Shown here: positions 35,380 through 44,766 of the stretch, one piece after another | Numbering within the stretch: the stretch's first letter is position 1 | How the letters are laid out: every line of letters starts with the position of its first letter | Source of the DNA: Streptomyces lanatus | Lineage (GTDB): Bacteria; Actinomycetota; Actinomycetes; Streptomycetales; Streptomycetaceae | DNA: 64,000 nt | Direction of reading: 5' to 3' | Assembly (NCBI RefSeq): GCF_014655715.1 | Contig: NZ_BNBM01000004.1 | Location: forward strand, 319,639 to 383,638 | The notes under the pieces: generated by a model | Database searches by the model: none | Seen by the model: the letters and a program-made list of their open reading frames with translations, nothing else | Told to the model about the DNA's origin: nothing | Made by a program: the position numbers and the translations under genes

Positions 35380-35559
35380 CAGCCGCGTCCGCCTTAAACA
35401 GGCCTTAGGCCAGGATTAAGCGGTGACAGCCCTGTCGCGATCTTCCAAGTTCAGGCAGTTCACGGGAGCTTGGGATTGGTGCAGACCCATTGGCCGACGC
35501 GGATGTCATGCGTAGCATCGGGGCCTGTCGGTGGCGAGCGAGGCCGGTTCGACGCGTTT

Positions 35560-35573
35560 CGAGAGCGCTCTCA
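35560..35573. promoter_or_regulatory. CebR-like palindrome, GAGAGCGCTCTC core
   Basis: A perfect 12-bp palindrome (35561-35572) lies 105 bp upstream of the GH64 start. It differs from the CebR consensus at three positions, so CebR or a related LacI protein is the candidate. Confidence 0.55.
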
Positions 35574-35677
35574 AGCCGAAATACGGCATCCGGACAGCTC
35601 GTCCCACCGACAAGCGCCACTCACCCCCACACAGGCACACACCCCACACCCCCACAAGCATCGGGAGATCCCCCCAC

Positions 35678-36886
35678 ATGACTTCCCGTCACCAGCGCCC
35701 CCTCGGTCGACGCAGGCTTCTCTTCGCCCTCGGCGGTGCGGCGGTGGCCGTCCCCGCCGCCGCCACCATGGGTCCGTACGCCCTCGCGGGCACCCCCGCA
35801 GGGAGGGACGCGCCCGCCGCGGCGGGTCCGCTGCCGCTGACGATCGTCAATGACAGCGGCTCCTTCGGGAACGCGAACGTCCACCTCTACATCGTCGGCA
35901 ACGAGGGCGGCAGGCAGGTCCGTGTCACGCCCGAGGGCACCCTCGCGCCGATCGCGCTGTCGGACAACGGCTCCGACGGCTTCACCGACTACGCCATCTC
36001 CCTGTCCGGCAGTGGCGAGACCCGGCTGAACCTGCCCTACATGTCCGGCCGTATCTATGTGTCGCTCGGCGAGAAGCTCAAGTTCAAGGCGGTCGCGGAC
36101 GGCAACGGCAATGCCGCGCTCCAGTACCCGGCCGGCTGGGTGACCTCGGACCCCAACTACTCGGTGCTGCACGATTGCGCCGAGTTCACGTACAACTCCT
36201 CCGGGATGTTCTGCAACACCACCATGGTCGACATGTTCAGCGTGCCGTTGAGCATCCGGCTGACCGGTGCCAAGGACCAGACCGCGGGCCGGCTGCGCGC
36301 GGGGGGCCGTGCGGCCGCGTTCGCCGCGGTTCGTGAGGTCGAGGAGTTCGCCAAGCTCGTCGTGGAGGACACGCGCGTGATCGCGCCGGGCCATGGCCTG
36401 GACGCCGGTCTGTTCGCCAAGGACTACTTCGCGCCGTACATCGACGAGGTGTGGAGCACGTACACCGGGCGGGATCTGACCGTCACCACCAACGCGGGGA
36501 AGTTCACGGGGCGGGTGCGCGGTGATCGGTTCACCTTCGACGGGCCGGGCCAGGTGTCCTTCGGTAAGCCGTCGACCCGGGACGTGCTGTTCTGCGACGG
36601 AAATCTCGCCGCCCCGAACGACGGCACCACCGGCCCCGTCGCCGCCATTCTGGGTGCCGGATTCAACCGCTCGACCCTGCTCAGCCATCCCGAGCAGCCG
36701 ACGACGGACGCCGCGACCTTCTACGGGACCGACCTGACCAACCACTACGCCAAGGCGATGCACGCGGCCAGCGAGGACGGCAAGGCGTACGGCTTCGCCT
36801 TCGACGACGTGGCGGAGTTCGCCTCGTACATCCAGGACACGGCGCCGACGGGGATCACGCTGACGCTCACGCCCTTCGAGGGCTGA
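35678..36886 (+). CDS. Secreted beta-1,3-glucanase, GH64
   Basis: This 402-residue enzyme resembles the laminaripentaose-producing beta-1,3-glucanases of Streptomyces. A Tat-type signal (GRRRLLFALGGAAVAVPAAA) directs export. The signature region HDCAEFTYNSSGMFCNTT is followed by MVDMFSVPL; its Glu and Asp are 16 residues apart, as are catalytic Glu154 and Asp170 of the S. matensis enzyme. It should attack fungal or plant beta-1,3-glucan. The ATG at 35678 is preceded by GGGAGATC. CebR-like boxes upstream suggest induction by glucan breakdown products. Confidence 0.88.
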   Translation: MTSRHQRPLGRRRLLFALGGAAVAVPAAATMGPYALAGTPAGRDAPAAAGPLPLTIVNDSGSFGNANVHLYIVGNEGGRQVRVTPEGTLAPIALSDNGSDGFTDYAISLSGSGETRLNLPYMSGRIYVSLGEKLKFKAVADGNGNAALQYPAGWVTSDPNYSVLHDCAEFTYNSSGMFCNTTMVDMFSVPLSIRLTGAKDQTAGRLRAGGRAAAFAAVREVEEFAKLVVEDTRVIAPGHGLDAGLFAKDYFAPYIDEVWSTYTGRDLTVTTNAGKFTGRVRGDRFTFDGPGQVSFGKPSTRDVLFCDGNLAAPNDGTTGPVAAILGAGFNRSTLLSHPEQPTTDAATFYGTDLTNHYAKAMHAASEDGKAYGFAFDDVAEFASYIQDTAPTGITLTLTPFEG

Positions 36887-36887
36887 G

Positions 36888-36928
36888 ATCCGGACCCGGT
36901 GAGGGACGGGGTCGGGGCGCTTCCGGAT
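36888..36928 (+). terminator. Weak inverted repeat after the glucanase
   Basis: Seven-base arms ATCCGGA and TCCGGAT flank a 27-nt GC-rich loop that starts next to the stop codon. It may act as a terminator, but the stem is short. Confidence 0.35.
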
Positions 36929-37015
36929 GCAGGGTGCGCTCAGGCGTTGAATGGTGTTAACAGACCCGATGACCTCACCGGGCCCGAACCAGTGATCCGG
37001 ATCCGAGGAGCAGAG

Positions 37016-37225
37016 ATGATGCCGACGTCCCAGCCCGAAGCGTCCGGGCCGTCCGAGGACCGCGCCACCCCGGACGACCTGCTCCACGCCCGTACCGGCA
37101 CCGATGTGTCCCCCGAGGACATCGTCCTTGCCTCAGGCAAGGACATCACCCCACGCAATCTGGAATGGGCCAAGCGCAAGCTGGCGGCCGAGGGCCCGTC
37201 CGCCCTCGACAAGCTCCTGCCCTAG
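37016..37225 (+). CDS. Small hypothetical protein, 69 residues
   Basis: This short acidic protein begins ATG ATG after a GAGGAG ribosome site at good spacing, which supports a real gene. Its sequence (TPDDLLHARTGTDVSPEDIV, then PRNLEWAKRKLAAEG) suggests two helices and no membrane segment. It is not recognised. A locally AT-rich stretch with GTTAAC lies about 60 bp upstream and may hold the promoter. Confidence 0.65.
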   Translation: MMPTSQPEASGPSEDRATPDDLLHARTGTDVSPEDIVLASGKDITPRNLEWAKRKLAAEGPSALDKLLP

Positions 37226-37273
37226 CCCGCACCCGCCACGATCCGCACGGGTCGACCCGGCCGAGCCCCTGCC

Positions 37274-38422
37274 TCACCGCCCGGGTCGACCCGCCTGAGT
37301 CACGTCCTCCTCCAGGCACAGCACCGGCACCCGCTGTATGACGTTGTTGGCGAAGCCCCCGCGGTTCCAGGGCTGCTCCAGTGGCTGGGTGTCACCGCCG
37401 GCGTCCGTGGCCCGGGCGCACAGCACATGCACGCCCGGGGTCGCCGTCCACGTGTGTCGCCAGCCGTGCCAGGCCCAGCGCCGTCCGTCGTCGGGCGCCG
37501 GTTCGGCGTCCTGCCAGGTCTGCCCGGCGTCCGTGCTGATCTCGACGCGGGTCACCGGCGCACGCCCTGACCAGGCACGTCCCTCCAGAGTCAGCGGGCC
37601 GGGCCGGATCACCCGGGCCCGGGACATGAAGTCGGGGAAGCCGGGCGGGATCAGCAGGGCGCGCGGGGCGATCCTGGTGACCGGTTCACCCACGTCCTCG
37701 GGCTGCCGGCGCAGCCGGTAGGCCACGGCCTGCTGGAATCCCGTGAAAGGCTCGTCGGCCACGGTGATCTCGCGCAGCCACTTCACCTGCGCCATGCCGT
37801 ACCAGCCGGGCACGATCAGCCGGAGCGGACGGCCGTGCTGCGGGGGCAGCGGGGCGCCGTTCATCGCGTACGCCACCAGCACCTCGGGGTCGTCGCCCAG
37901 GGCCACCTCGATCGGCAGGGCGCGCCGGTAGTCCTGCTCGACGCCGCGCTCGATCCCGTGGTCGGCGCCGGTGAAAACCACGTCGACCGCGCCGGGGGCT
38001 ACTCCGGCCTCGGTGAGCAGCAGGCGCAGCGGTACGCCGGTCCAGTCGGCGGTGCCGACCGCCTCGACGAGCCAGGGCTGGCTCACCGGGCGGGGGGTCA
38101 GCAGGGCGCGGCCGTTCCCCGCGCATTCCAACGTGACGCGGGTGGTGACCTGCGGGAATGTCCGCAGGTCTGCCAGGTCCAGGTGCAGGGGGCGGCGGAC
38201 TCGGCCGGTCAGGGTCAGGGGCCAGGGGGTGTCGTCGGGGACGTACGGGATGTCGTAGTGGGTCAGCACGTAGTGCAGGCCGGGCGGGGTGATGTCGTGG
38301 CGCAGGGCTTCCAGGGGGAGGCCGTGGTTGCGGGTCGCGAGCGCGAGTTCGTCCCGGCCGATGCCCTCCTCGGGGGCGGCCAGCCGGGCCGGCGTGCTGA
38401 CGTCGGCGAGTCGGTGACCCAT
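37274..38422 (-). CDS. Sulfite oxidase-like molybdopterin enzyme
   Basis: The 382-residue protein has the molybdenum-cofactor domain of sulfite oxidases: Cys in [11 protein letters not shown] is the expected molybdenum ligand, and [13 protein letters not shown] and [17 protein letters not shown] are family landmarks. An immunoglobulin-like dimerisation domain follows ([20 protein letters not shown]). There is no Tat signal or haem domain, so the location and electron acceptor are unclear. The ATG at 38422 leaves about 160 bp to the divergent transhydrogenase gene. Sulfite or another small substrate is likely but not shown. Confidence 0.85.
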   Translation of the reverse strand: MGHRLADVSTPARLAAPEEGIGRDELALATRNHGLPLEALRHDITPPGLHYVLTHYDIPYVPDDTPWPLTLTGRVRRPLHLDLADLRTFPQVTTRVTLECAGNGRALLTPRPVSQPWLVEAVGTADWTGVPLRLLLTEAGVAPGAVDVVFTGADHGIERGVEQDYRRALPIEVALGDDPEVLVAYAMNGAPLPPQHGRPLRLIVPGWYGMAQVKWLREITVADEPFTGFQQAVAYRLRRQPEDVGEPVTRIAPRALLIPPGFPDFMSRARVIRPGPLTLEGRAWSGRAPVTRVEISTDAGQTWQDAEPAPDDGRRWAWHGWRHTWTATPGVHVLCARATDAGGDTQPLEQPWNRGGFANNVIQRVPVLCLEEDVTQAGRPGR

Positions 38423-38580
38423 ATCGGCATTATCGACCCGTGTGCCCGCCCGCGCGCAGCCGAAAGCGGGGCCCGGACCTGGCGGTCCCGCAACTTCCGC
38501 TCCCCTCACCGCATTTCATCCGGGCCGTGGTTCACGGCTCACCCTTTCGGAAGGAGTCCTGCGGCTGTCAGACTCCCCAG

Positions 38581-39984
38581 GTGCCCGACTTCGACATGCT
38601 CGTCATCGGATCCGGTCCCGGCGGCCAGAAGGCCGCGATCGCCGCGGCCAAGCTGGGCCGTCGCGTCGCCGTCGTCGACCGTCCCGACATGGTGGGCGGC
38701 GTGTCCATCCACACCGGGACCATCCCCTCCAAGACCCTGCGCGAGGCGGTGCTGTACCTGACGGGTCTCACCCAGCGCGATCTGTACGGCCAGAGCTATC
38801 GGCTGAAGGAGGACATCACCGTCGCCGACCTGACCGCGCGCACCCAGCACGTGGTCGGCCGTGAGGTGGATGTCATCCGCAGCCAGCTCTCCCGCAACCA
38901 TGTCTCCCTCTACGCCGGCACCGGCCATTTCATCGATCCGCACACCGTCGCCCTGCGCGAGGTCACCGGCCATGAGCGGCTGCTGACCGCCGAGCACATC
39001 GTCATCGCCACCGGCACCCGGCCCGCGCGGCCCGCCAGTGTGGAGTTCGACGGGCGGACGATCATGGACTCGGACAATGTGCTGGCGCTGGAGCGGGTGC
39101 CGCGTTCCATGGTCATCGTGGGCGCGGGCGTGATCGGCATGGAGTACGCGTCGATGTTCGCCGCGCTCGGCAGCAAGATCACCGTGGTGGAGAAGCGTGC
39201 CGGGATGCTCGACATGTGCGACGTCGAGGTGATCGAGTCGCTCAAGTACCACCTGCGGGAGCTCGCCGTGACGTTCCGCTTCGGGGAGACCGTCGCCGCC
39301 GTCGAGCGCCATCCCCGCGGGACGCTGACCATCCTGGAGAGCGGCAAGAAGATCCCCGCGGACGCGGTGATGTACTCGGCGGGCCGGCAGGGGCTCACCG
39401 ATGAACTCGACCTGGACAAGGCCGGGTTGGCCGCGGACCGGCGCGGCCGGATCACCGTCGACGAGCACTACCGCACCGAGGTGCCGCACATCTACGCCGT
39501 CGGCGATGTCATCGGCTTCCCGGCGCTGGCCGCGACGTCGATGGAGCAGGGCCGGGCGGCGGCGTACCACGCCTGCGGGGAGCCCGTCGGCCAGATGCAC
39601 AACCTCCAGCCCATCGGGATCTACACCATCCCGGAGATCAGCTTCGTGGGCCGGACCGAGGACCAACTCACCGAGGACCGGGTGCCGTTCGAGGTCGGCA
39701 TCTCCCGCTACCGCGAACTGGCCCGGGGCCAGATCATCGGCGACTCGCACGGCATGCTGAAGCTGCTGGTCTCCCCCGAGGACCGCACGCTGCTCGGGGT
39801 GCACTGCTTCGGCACGGGGGCGACGGAGCTGATCCACATCGGGCAGTCGGTGATGGGGTGCGGCGGCACCGTCGACTATCTCGTCGACGCGGTGTTCAAC
39901 TACCCGACGCTCGCGGAGTCCTACAAGGTCGCCGCCCTCGACGCCACGAACAGGCTGCGCCAGATCGACCGTATCGGGGACTGA
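38581..39984 (+). CDS. sthA: Soluble pyridine nucleotide transhydrogenase
   Basis: This 467-residue FAD enzyme exchanges hydride between NADPH and NAD. It starts with the FAD motif [18 protein letters not shown], preceded by VPDFD from a GTG. A second Rossmann motif, [20 protein letters not shown], binds the pyridine nucleotide, and the [20 protein letters not shown] and [14 protein letters not shown] segments complete the family pattern. The redox-active Cys pair of related disulfide reductases is replaced by [16 protein letters not shown], which is normal for SthA. The ribosome site before the GTG is weak. Confidence 0.88.
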   Translation: MPDFDMLVIGSGPGGQKAAIAAAKLGRRVAVVDRPDMVGGVSIHTGTIPSKTLREAVLYLTGLTQRDLYGQSYRLKEDITVADLTARTQHVVGREVDVIRSQLSRNHVSLYAGTGHFIDPHTVALREVTGHERLLTAEHIVIATGTRPARPASVEFDGRTIMDSDNVLALERVPRSMVIVGAGVIGMEYASMFAALGSKITVVEKRAGMLDMCDVEVIESLKYHLRELAVTFRFGETVAAVERHPRGTLTILESGKKIPADAVMYSAGRQGLTDELDLDKAGLAADRRGRITVDEHYRTEVPHIYAVGDVIGFPALAATSMEQGRAAAYHACGEPVGQMHNLQPIGIYTIPEISFVGRTEDQLTEDRVPFEVGISRYRELARGQIIGDSHGMLKLLVSPEDRTLLGVHCFGTGATELIHIGQSVMGCGGTVDYLVDAVFNYPTLAESYKVAALDATNRLRQIDRIGD

Positions 39985-40242
39985 CGCCGCCCGCCGCTTT
40001 CGCGGTGTCGGTTCCCGGGAAGATCCGTGGCTCTTGAAGCCTCAAAGAGTGTGGCTATCATCACTCGCACACACGGCGTGATCGAGTGACAACGCAACGG
40101 CGTACAGTGTCCGCCACCCCGCTTCAGCCGCCTCTGGCCCGAGGTCACCCCTCCCCGGTTCGTGGCGTTGTTCCACCCCACCCCCCTCTACGTCGTCAGG
40201 GCCGCTTCGCCCTGGCGTCGTGCAAGACGGAAAGCGGCGCGC

Positions 40243-41715
40243 ATGAGCTACAACCCGGGCAGAGGGCTGCAGGCCAATGTCCTCGGCACGTTCGACACGG
40301 TGGTGATGGCGGTCGCGGGCAGCGCCCCGGCGTACTCGATCACCGCGGTCACGGCGGTTCTCGTGGGGGCGGTGGGACTGGCCAGCCCGGCCGCGCTGCT
40401 GTACTGCGCGATACCCATGCTGGGCATCGCGCTCGCCTACAGCCGTCTCGGCCGGATCGATGTGAACGCGGGCGCGAGCTACTCCTGGGTGGGGCGCACG
40501 CTGCATCCCTTCCTCGGCTTCGTCAGCGGCTGGGCGCTGGTGATCTCGACGACCATCTTCATGGTGGCGGGTTCGCTGCCCGCCGGGGCGATGACGCTCG
40601 CCCTGTTCGACGAGGGCCTCGCGGACGACACCGCGCTGGCCACGGTGGTCGGTGCCGGCTGGTTCCTGGTCATGCTGCTGGTGGTGCTGGGCGGGGCCCG
40701 GCTCACGGTCCGCGCGCAGATCGTGATGTCCGGCGTCGAGCTGGCCATCCTCGCCCTGTTCGCCGTACTCGCCGTGCTCCACTCGGAAAGTGCCCGCGCC
40801 TTCGACTGGTCCTGGTTCGGCTTCGGGCACTTCGACGGCGTGTCGGGATTCGCCTCGGGCGCGCTGATCGCCGCGTTCTACTACTGGGGCTGGGACGTCA
40901 CCAGCAACCTCAGCGAGGAGACCCGAGACAGCCGCCGTACGACGGGGCTCGCCGGGCTCATCGGGATCGGCATCGTGTTCCTGCTGTTCGAGGTGTTCAC
41001 GATCGCGGTGAACGTCATCCTCTCCTCGCGGCAGATCCAGGACAACGACGCCAATGTGCTGGCGGTGCTCGGTGAGGAGGTGTGGCCGGGCTGGGGCGGC
41101 AAGTTGCTGATCGTCGCGGTGATGCTGTCCACCATCGCCACCCTGGAGACGACGCTCATCCAGGTGACGCGCTCGCTGTTCGCGATGGGCCGGGACCGTA
41201 CGATGCCGGCCGCGCTGGGCCGGGTGCACCGCCGGTGGAACACACCGTGGGTGGCGGTCGTCGTGGTCGGTGTGGTGGCGCTGGCGATGTTCATCGCCGC
41301 CAACTCCCTGGGCACCGTGGGTGACATCCTCGCCGACGCCGTCGCGGCGATCGGGCTGCAGATCGCCGTCTACTACGGGTTGACGGGGCTCGCGGCGGTC
41401 GTCGCCTACCGTAAGACGCTGCTGACGTCGGTGGGTGACTTCGTGTTCGGTGGTGTGTGGCCGCTGTTCGGGGCGCTGTTCATGTTCTGGATCTTCTTCG
41501 AGTCGCTGGGTGAGCTGAGCGGTTCGGCGATCGTGATCGGCGTCGGCGGCCTGGTGGTCGGGCTGATCCCGATGCTCTGGTACTGGCGGCAGGGCAGCGA
41601 CTACTACCGTCCGGCCAAGCTGGACGCCACCCGGACCGTCGAGGTGGACTATGTCCCCGCCGGCGGTGCGGGCGCCAACTCCCTCGCCCATGAGGGTCTT
41701 CCGACCGATTTCTGA
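40243..41715 (+). CDS. APC-superfamily amino acid permease
   Basis: This 490-residue membrane protein has about 12 hydrophobic segments. The N-terminal motif GTFDTVVMAVAGSAPAYSIT and SRLGRIDVNAGASYSWVGRTL fit the amino-acid/polyamine/organocation family. It probably exchanges or imports an amino acid or amine. The ATG at 40243 has AAAGCGGCGC in front rather than a strong ribosome site. A hypothetical protein gene follows after 11 bp, so the two probably form an operon. Confidence 0.87.
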   Translation: MSYNPGRGLQANVLGTFDTVVMAVAGSAPAYSITAVTAVLVGAVGLASPAALLYCAIPMLGIALAYSRLGRIDVNAGASYSWVGRTLHPFLGFVSGWALVISTTIFMVAGSLPAGAMTLALFDEGLADDTALATVVGAGWFLVMLLVVLGGARLTVRAQIVMSGVELAILALFAVLAVLHSESARAFDWSWFGFGHFDGVSGFASGALIAAFYYWGWDVTSNLSEETRDSRRTTGLAGLIGIGIVFLLFEVFTIAVNVILSSRQIQDNDANVLAVLGEEVWPGWGGKLLIVAVMLSTIATLETTLIQVTRSLFAMGRDRTMPAALGRVHRRWNTPWVAVVVVGVVALAMFIAANSLGTVGDILADAVAAIGLQIAVYYGLTGLAAVVAYRKTLLTSVGDFVFGGVWPLFGALFMFWIFFESLGELSGSAIVIGVGGLVVGLIPMLWYWRQGSDYYRPAKLDATRTVEVDYVPAGGAGANSLAHEGLPTDF

Positions 41716-41726
41716 GGGAGACCCGT

Positions 41727-42698
41727 ATGCCGCGAGGCAATTTCAGACGCGACTTCACTCCCGACTTCGACCCCGACTGCGGGGACGCGCCGCTGACCTG
41801 TGCCCGTCAGGACATCGTCATCGGCCGCTGGCAGGGGCTCAGGGACCTGTTACGGACCACGGGGCCCGACTGGCTCGCGCGCGGCCACCGCGTCCGGCTG
41901 CTCGCGCAGGCCTGCGCCGGGAGTTCGACGGTGGAGTCCTGGCTGGCCGCCGAACCGCACAGCGGGGACGCGCAGGTGCTGCGGGCGGCCACGGAGACGG
42001 CCCGGGCGTTCAATGTGGCCATCACCGCGGGCCGGGGCGTGCCGATCGACCAGCAGCGCATCGACACGGCGGTGCTGTCCTGCCTGCGGGCCGCCGACTC
42101 CTGTCCAGAGGATCCGACGCCGTGGATCTCCCTCATCTCCGTGGCCCGGCTGTATCCGCAGGGCGTGCGGAGGCAGGAACTGGGGCGCTGGTGGGACGAG
42201 TTGCACGGTCGTGACCCGTACAGCGTGGAGGGGCACCTCCAGGTGCTGCACTACTACTCCTCGCGCTGGCACGGCACCCACGGCCTGATGTACGACTTCG
42301 CCCGCGACGCGGCCGGGGTGGCGCCGTCGGGCTGTCCGCTGCCGGTGCTCGTGCAGTACGCCCGGGTCGAGGAGTTCCGCTACGCCCTGGACGCGGCCAA
42401 GGGTCAGCATGCCTCCATGGGGCTCGGGCAGCACTGGAACAGCGACGGCGCCGTCAGTGACGTACGGCGTACCTGGGAGCGCTGGATCATGGGCCGCACC
42501 GAATCGGGCGTGGCCCCCGGCGAGCTGCGCGACGTCAACTACCTGGCGCACGCGGCGTGCCACGCGGGGGCCCACGACATCGCCTCGGCCCTCTTCCGGA
42601 TGCTGGGCCAGCGCGCGACGCGGGCGCCGTGGGCGTACACCGGCGATCCGGAGAAGCAGTTCGTCAAGTGGCGCAAGGACGTGGGGGTGCGGGGCTGA
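41727..42698 (+). CDS. Hypothetical protein with helical-repeat character
   Basis: This 323-residue protein is unrecognised. It lacks signal and membrane segments and has an alpha-helical, TPR-like composition (VLHYYSSRWHGTHGLMYDF, then HAACHAGAHDIASALFRMLG). A ribosome site GGGAGA precedes the ATG and it follows the APC permease by 11 bp, so it may assist or regulate that transporter. No catalytic motif is seen. Confidence 0.65.
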   Translation: MPRGNFRRDFTPDFDPDCGDAPLTCARQDIVIGRWQGLRDLLRTTGPDWLARGHRVRLLAQACAGSSTVESWLAAEPHSGDAQVLRAATETARAFNVAITAGRGVPIDQQRIDTAVLSCLRAADSCPEDPTPWISLISVARLYPQGVRRQELGRWWDELHGRDPYSVEGHLQVLHYYSSRWHGTHGLMYDFARDAAGVAPSGCPLPVLVQYARVEEFRYALDAAKGQHASMGLGQHWNSDGAVSDVRRTWERWIMGRTESGVAPGELRDVNYLAHAACHAGAHDIASALFRMLGQRATRAPWAYTGDPEKQFVKWRKDVGVRG

Positions 42699-42891
42699 CC
42701 CGCCCTGCTCCACTCCTGCCGTGGTGGCGGGGAGGGTCGGAGTGGAGTCAGGGGCAGCCGTCATCGGGGAGGGCGTGTACTTTCCTGTGGTGGCCGGCTG
42801 CGCTCTACAGCCTGCGGCCGTGCCGCGGCACTTGCAAACCATGCGCAGTAAAGGCCGTGGCAGTTCTTGGCCATGGGGACGGAAAACGAGG

Positions 42892-43746
42892 TCAGGGTGT
42901 GGCGTTGGGCCCGTCCGGTCGGCTGCGGCGCTGCTCCACCATCTCGCGGCTCAGTTCCTCCGTCTCCGGGTCGGTCAGCCGCTCGAAGCCGTCCCCGGTG
43001 ATCACCGAGACGCTGGGGAAGATCCGCCGGTTGATGTCCGGCCCGCCGGTCGCCGAGTCGTCGTCCGCCGCGTCGTACAGCGCGTGCAGGGCGGCGAGCG
43101 CCGCCTCGTGCCGGGACATCCCCGGGTGGAACAGCTTCTTCAGCGCGCCCCGGGCGTACGGGGAGCCGGAGCCCTCGGCGTGGAAGTCGTACTTCTCGTA
43201 CGGCCCTCCGGTGACCTCGAAGTCGAAGATGCGGCCCCGGCCGCCCTCGGGTGCCTTGGTGTCGTAGCCGGCGAGGAGCGGCACCACGGCGAGGCCCTGC
43301 ATGGCCTGGCCGAGGTTCTGGCGGATCATGCCGGCGAGACGGGACGCCTTCGCCTTCAGCGTCATGGGGACGCCCTCGATCTTCTCGAAGTGCTTCAGTT
43401 CGACCTGGTAGAGCTTCACCATGTCCAGGGCGAGACCGACGGTGCCCGCGAAGGCGACGGCGGTGTGGTCGTCCGCGGGGTGGACCTTCTCCAGGTCGCG
43501 CTGGGCGATGAGGTTGCCCATGGTGGCCCTGCGGTCGCCCGCGATCAGGACGCCGTCGCGGTAGGTGAGGGCCAGCACCGTGGTGCCGTGCGGAAAGCGG
43601 TCGGGTGCGGCGACGACCCCGTCGGGGAAGGGGCGGCGCATGGGCAGCAGGGCCGGACGGTGCGCGGCCAGGAACTCGGTGAAGGAGGACGTCCCCGGAG
43701 TGAAGAACTCCTCCCCCAGCCGCCCGTCGTGCTCACCGCTCGTCAT
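42892..43746 (-). CDS. Proteasome beta-type subunit, isolated second-type copy
   Basis: The 284-residue protein closely follows the actinobacterial PrcB pattern. A 54-residue propeptide (FFTPGTSSFTEFLAAHRP) ends at HG, so cleavage exposes Thr55 in HGTTVLALTYRDG. With Thr55 as residue 1, Asp17 (Asp71, IAGDRRATMGN) and Lys33 (Lys87, AQRDLEKV) fall exactly where the catalytic triad of proteasome beta subunits is expected. QNLGQAMQGLAVVPLLAGYD and ALYDAADDDSATGGPD are further PrcB landmarks. No prcA, pup, dop or mpa gene is nearby, so this is probably a paralogue rather than the main copy. The ATG has AGGAGGGGGA upstream, and a LacI-like palindrome lies in the promoter. Its partner ring is unknown. 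Confidence 0.88.
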   Translation of the reverse strand: MTSGEHDGRLGEEFFTPGTSSFTEFLAAHRPALLPMRRPFPDGVVAAPDRFPHGTTVLALTYRDGVLIAGDRRATMGNLIAQRDLEKVHPADDHTAVAFAGTVGLALDMVKLYQVELKHFEKIEGVPMTLKAKASRLAGMIRQNLGQAMQGLAVVPLLAGYDTKAPEGGRGRIFDFEVTGGPYEKYDFHAEGSGSPYARGALKKLFHPGMSRHEAALAALHALYDAADDDSATGGPDINRRIFPSVSVITGDGFERLTDPETEELSREMVEQRRSRPDGPNATP

Positions 43747-43805
43747 GGCACTCCCCCTCCTGAGTCCGTCCGACAACCGGACTCCTACCTGAACCGGGCG
43801 CCCGG

Positions 43806-43816
43806 GAAACGCTTTC
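43806..43816. promoter_or_regulatory. LacI-like operator, GAAACGCTTTC
   Basis: This short near-palindrome lies about 60 bp upstream of the proteasome-subunit start, between that gene and the preceding membrane-protein gene. It suggests the proteasome subunit has its own sugar-responsive promoter. Confidence 0.35.
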
Positions 43817-43821
43817 GGCGC

Positions 43822-44766
43822 TCACAGGACCCGGCGCCGGACGAGCGCCGCCAGCACCAGCAGGCCCGGGATCAGCGGCAGCCACACCGTCAGCAGCCGG
43901 TATCCGAGCACGGCGGATGCCGCCGCCGTGGCCGGGGCTCCCGCCGCGGTGAGCGCGAGGGCGAGCACGGCGTCGAGGGAGCCGATGCCGCCGGGCGTGG
44001 GCAGCAGGGCGGCCGCGCTGCTCGCGGCGAGGTAGAGCAGCGCCACGCGCACCGGCGCGAGGGGCAGGGCGACGGCACGGGTGACGGCGATCAGCACCGC
44101 GCAATGCAGGACCGCGAAGACCAGCGAGCCGCCCCACAGGGCCACGGCTCTCGCCGGTCGCGCGTGGACGGCGGCGATATACGCCCACACCGCTGCCAGA
44201 GGTCGCCGGCACCGGGACCACAGCGGCCCGGCCAGGAGCAGGATCGCGACGGCGGCCGCGGCGCACACCGCGATGAGGAACCCGCCGCCGATGTGCGGAA
44301 GTTGCAGCACACCCGGGGAGGCCGCGAAGAGTACGGCGATCAGGGCGCCGCGCACCAGAGCGCTCGCCGTGCCCTTGACCGCGAGCGCGGTGGCCGCGCC
44401 GCCGAGCGATGAGCCGCAGCGTATGAGGAGGCGCAGGTTCACCGCGCCCGCGCCGAGGCCGGCGGGCAGCACATGGTTGGCCGCGGCGGCGGCGAACTGC
44501 CCCGCCACCAGCCGTCCCGGCGGCAGTCCGTGGGGCACCGCACCTTGCAGGGCGAGCGCCGAGCAGGGCCAGGTCACCAGGGTGGCCGCGGCGGCCGCCA
44601 GCAGCCAGCCCTGGTCGGCGACGGCGAGTCGGACGGCGCCGGTCTCCAGCACCGGCCAGTGGCGCCGGGCCAGCAGGGCAACAGCCACCAGGACGGCGAG
44701 CGTGAACGCGGTGTGCCAGTAGGTCCTTCGGCATTGGGCAGTGGCGAGGACGTCCTCCGTCGTCAT
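43822..44766 (-). CDS. Lysylphosphatidylglycerol-synthase-like integral membrane protein
   Basis: The 314-residue protein has about seven to eight hydrophobic segments and matches the flippase-like domain family (UPF0104/LPG synthase transmembrane). Landmarks are NHVLPAGLGAGAVNLRLL and SSAAALLPTPGGIGSLDAV. Such proteins move or modify lipid-linked groups. It overlaps the preceding glycosyltransferase-like gene by four bases (ATGA), so the two may act on the same lipid-linked glycan. Confidence 0.8.
   Translation of the reverse strand: MTTEDVLATAQCRRTYWHTAFTLAVLVAVALLARRHWPVLETGAVRLAVADQGWLLAAAAATLVTWPCSALALQGAVPHGLPPGRLVAGQFAAAAANHVLPAGLGAGAVNLRLLIRCGSSLGGAATALAVKGTASALVRGALIAVLFAASPGVLQLPHIGGGFLIAVCAAAAVAILLLAGPLWSRCRRPLAAVWAYIAAVHARPARAVALWGGSLVFAVLHCAVLIAVTRAVALPLAPVRVALLYLAASSAAALLPTPGGIGSLDAVLALALTAAGAPATAAASAVLGYRLLTVWLPLIPGLLVLAALVRRRVL

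Larger units (their letters stand above)
35164..35677. promoter_or_regulatory. Non-coding region between GNAT and glucanase with AGCGCT palindromes
   Basis: No gene is seen in these 514 bp. The stretch contains several AGCGCT-centred sequences, near 35190 and 35240 and at 35364-35379 and 35560-35573. It must hold divergent promoters for the GNAT and GH64 genes. Confidence 0.5.

Noticed and set aside
38581..39984. SthA as a damaged disulfide reductase because the CXXXXC motif is missing
   Set aside because: Soluble transhydrogenases of the SthA type normally lack the redox cysteine pair and the rest of the protein is intact.
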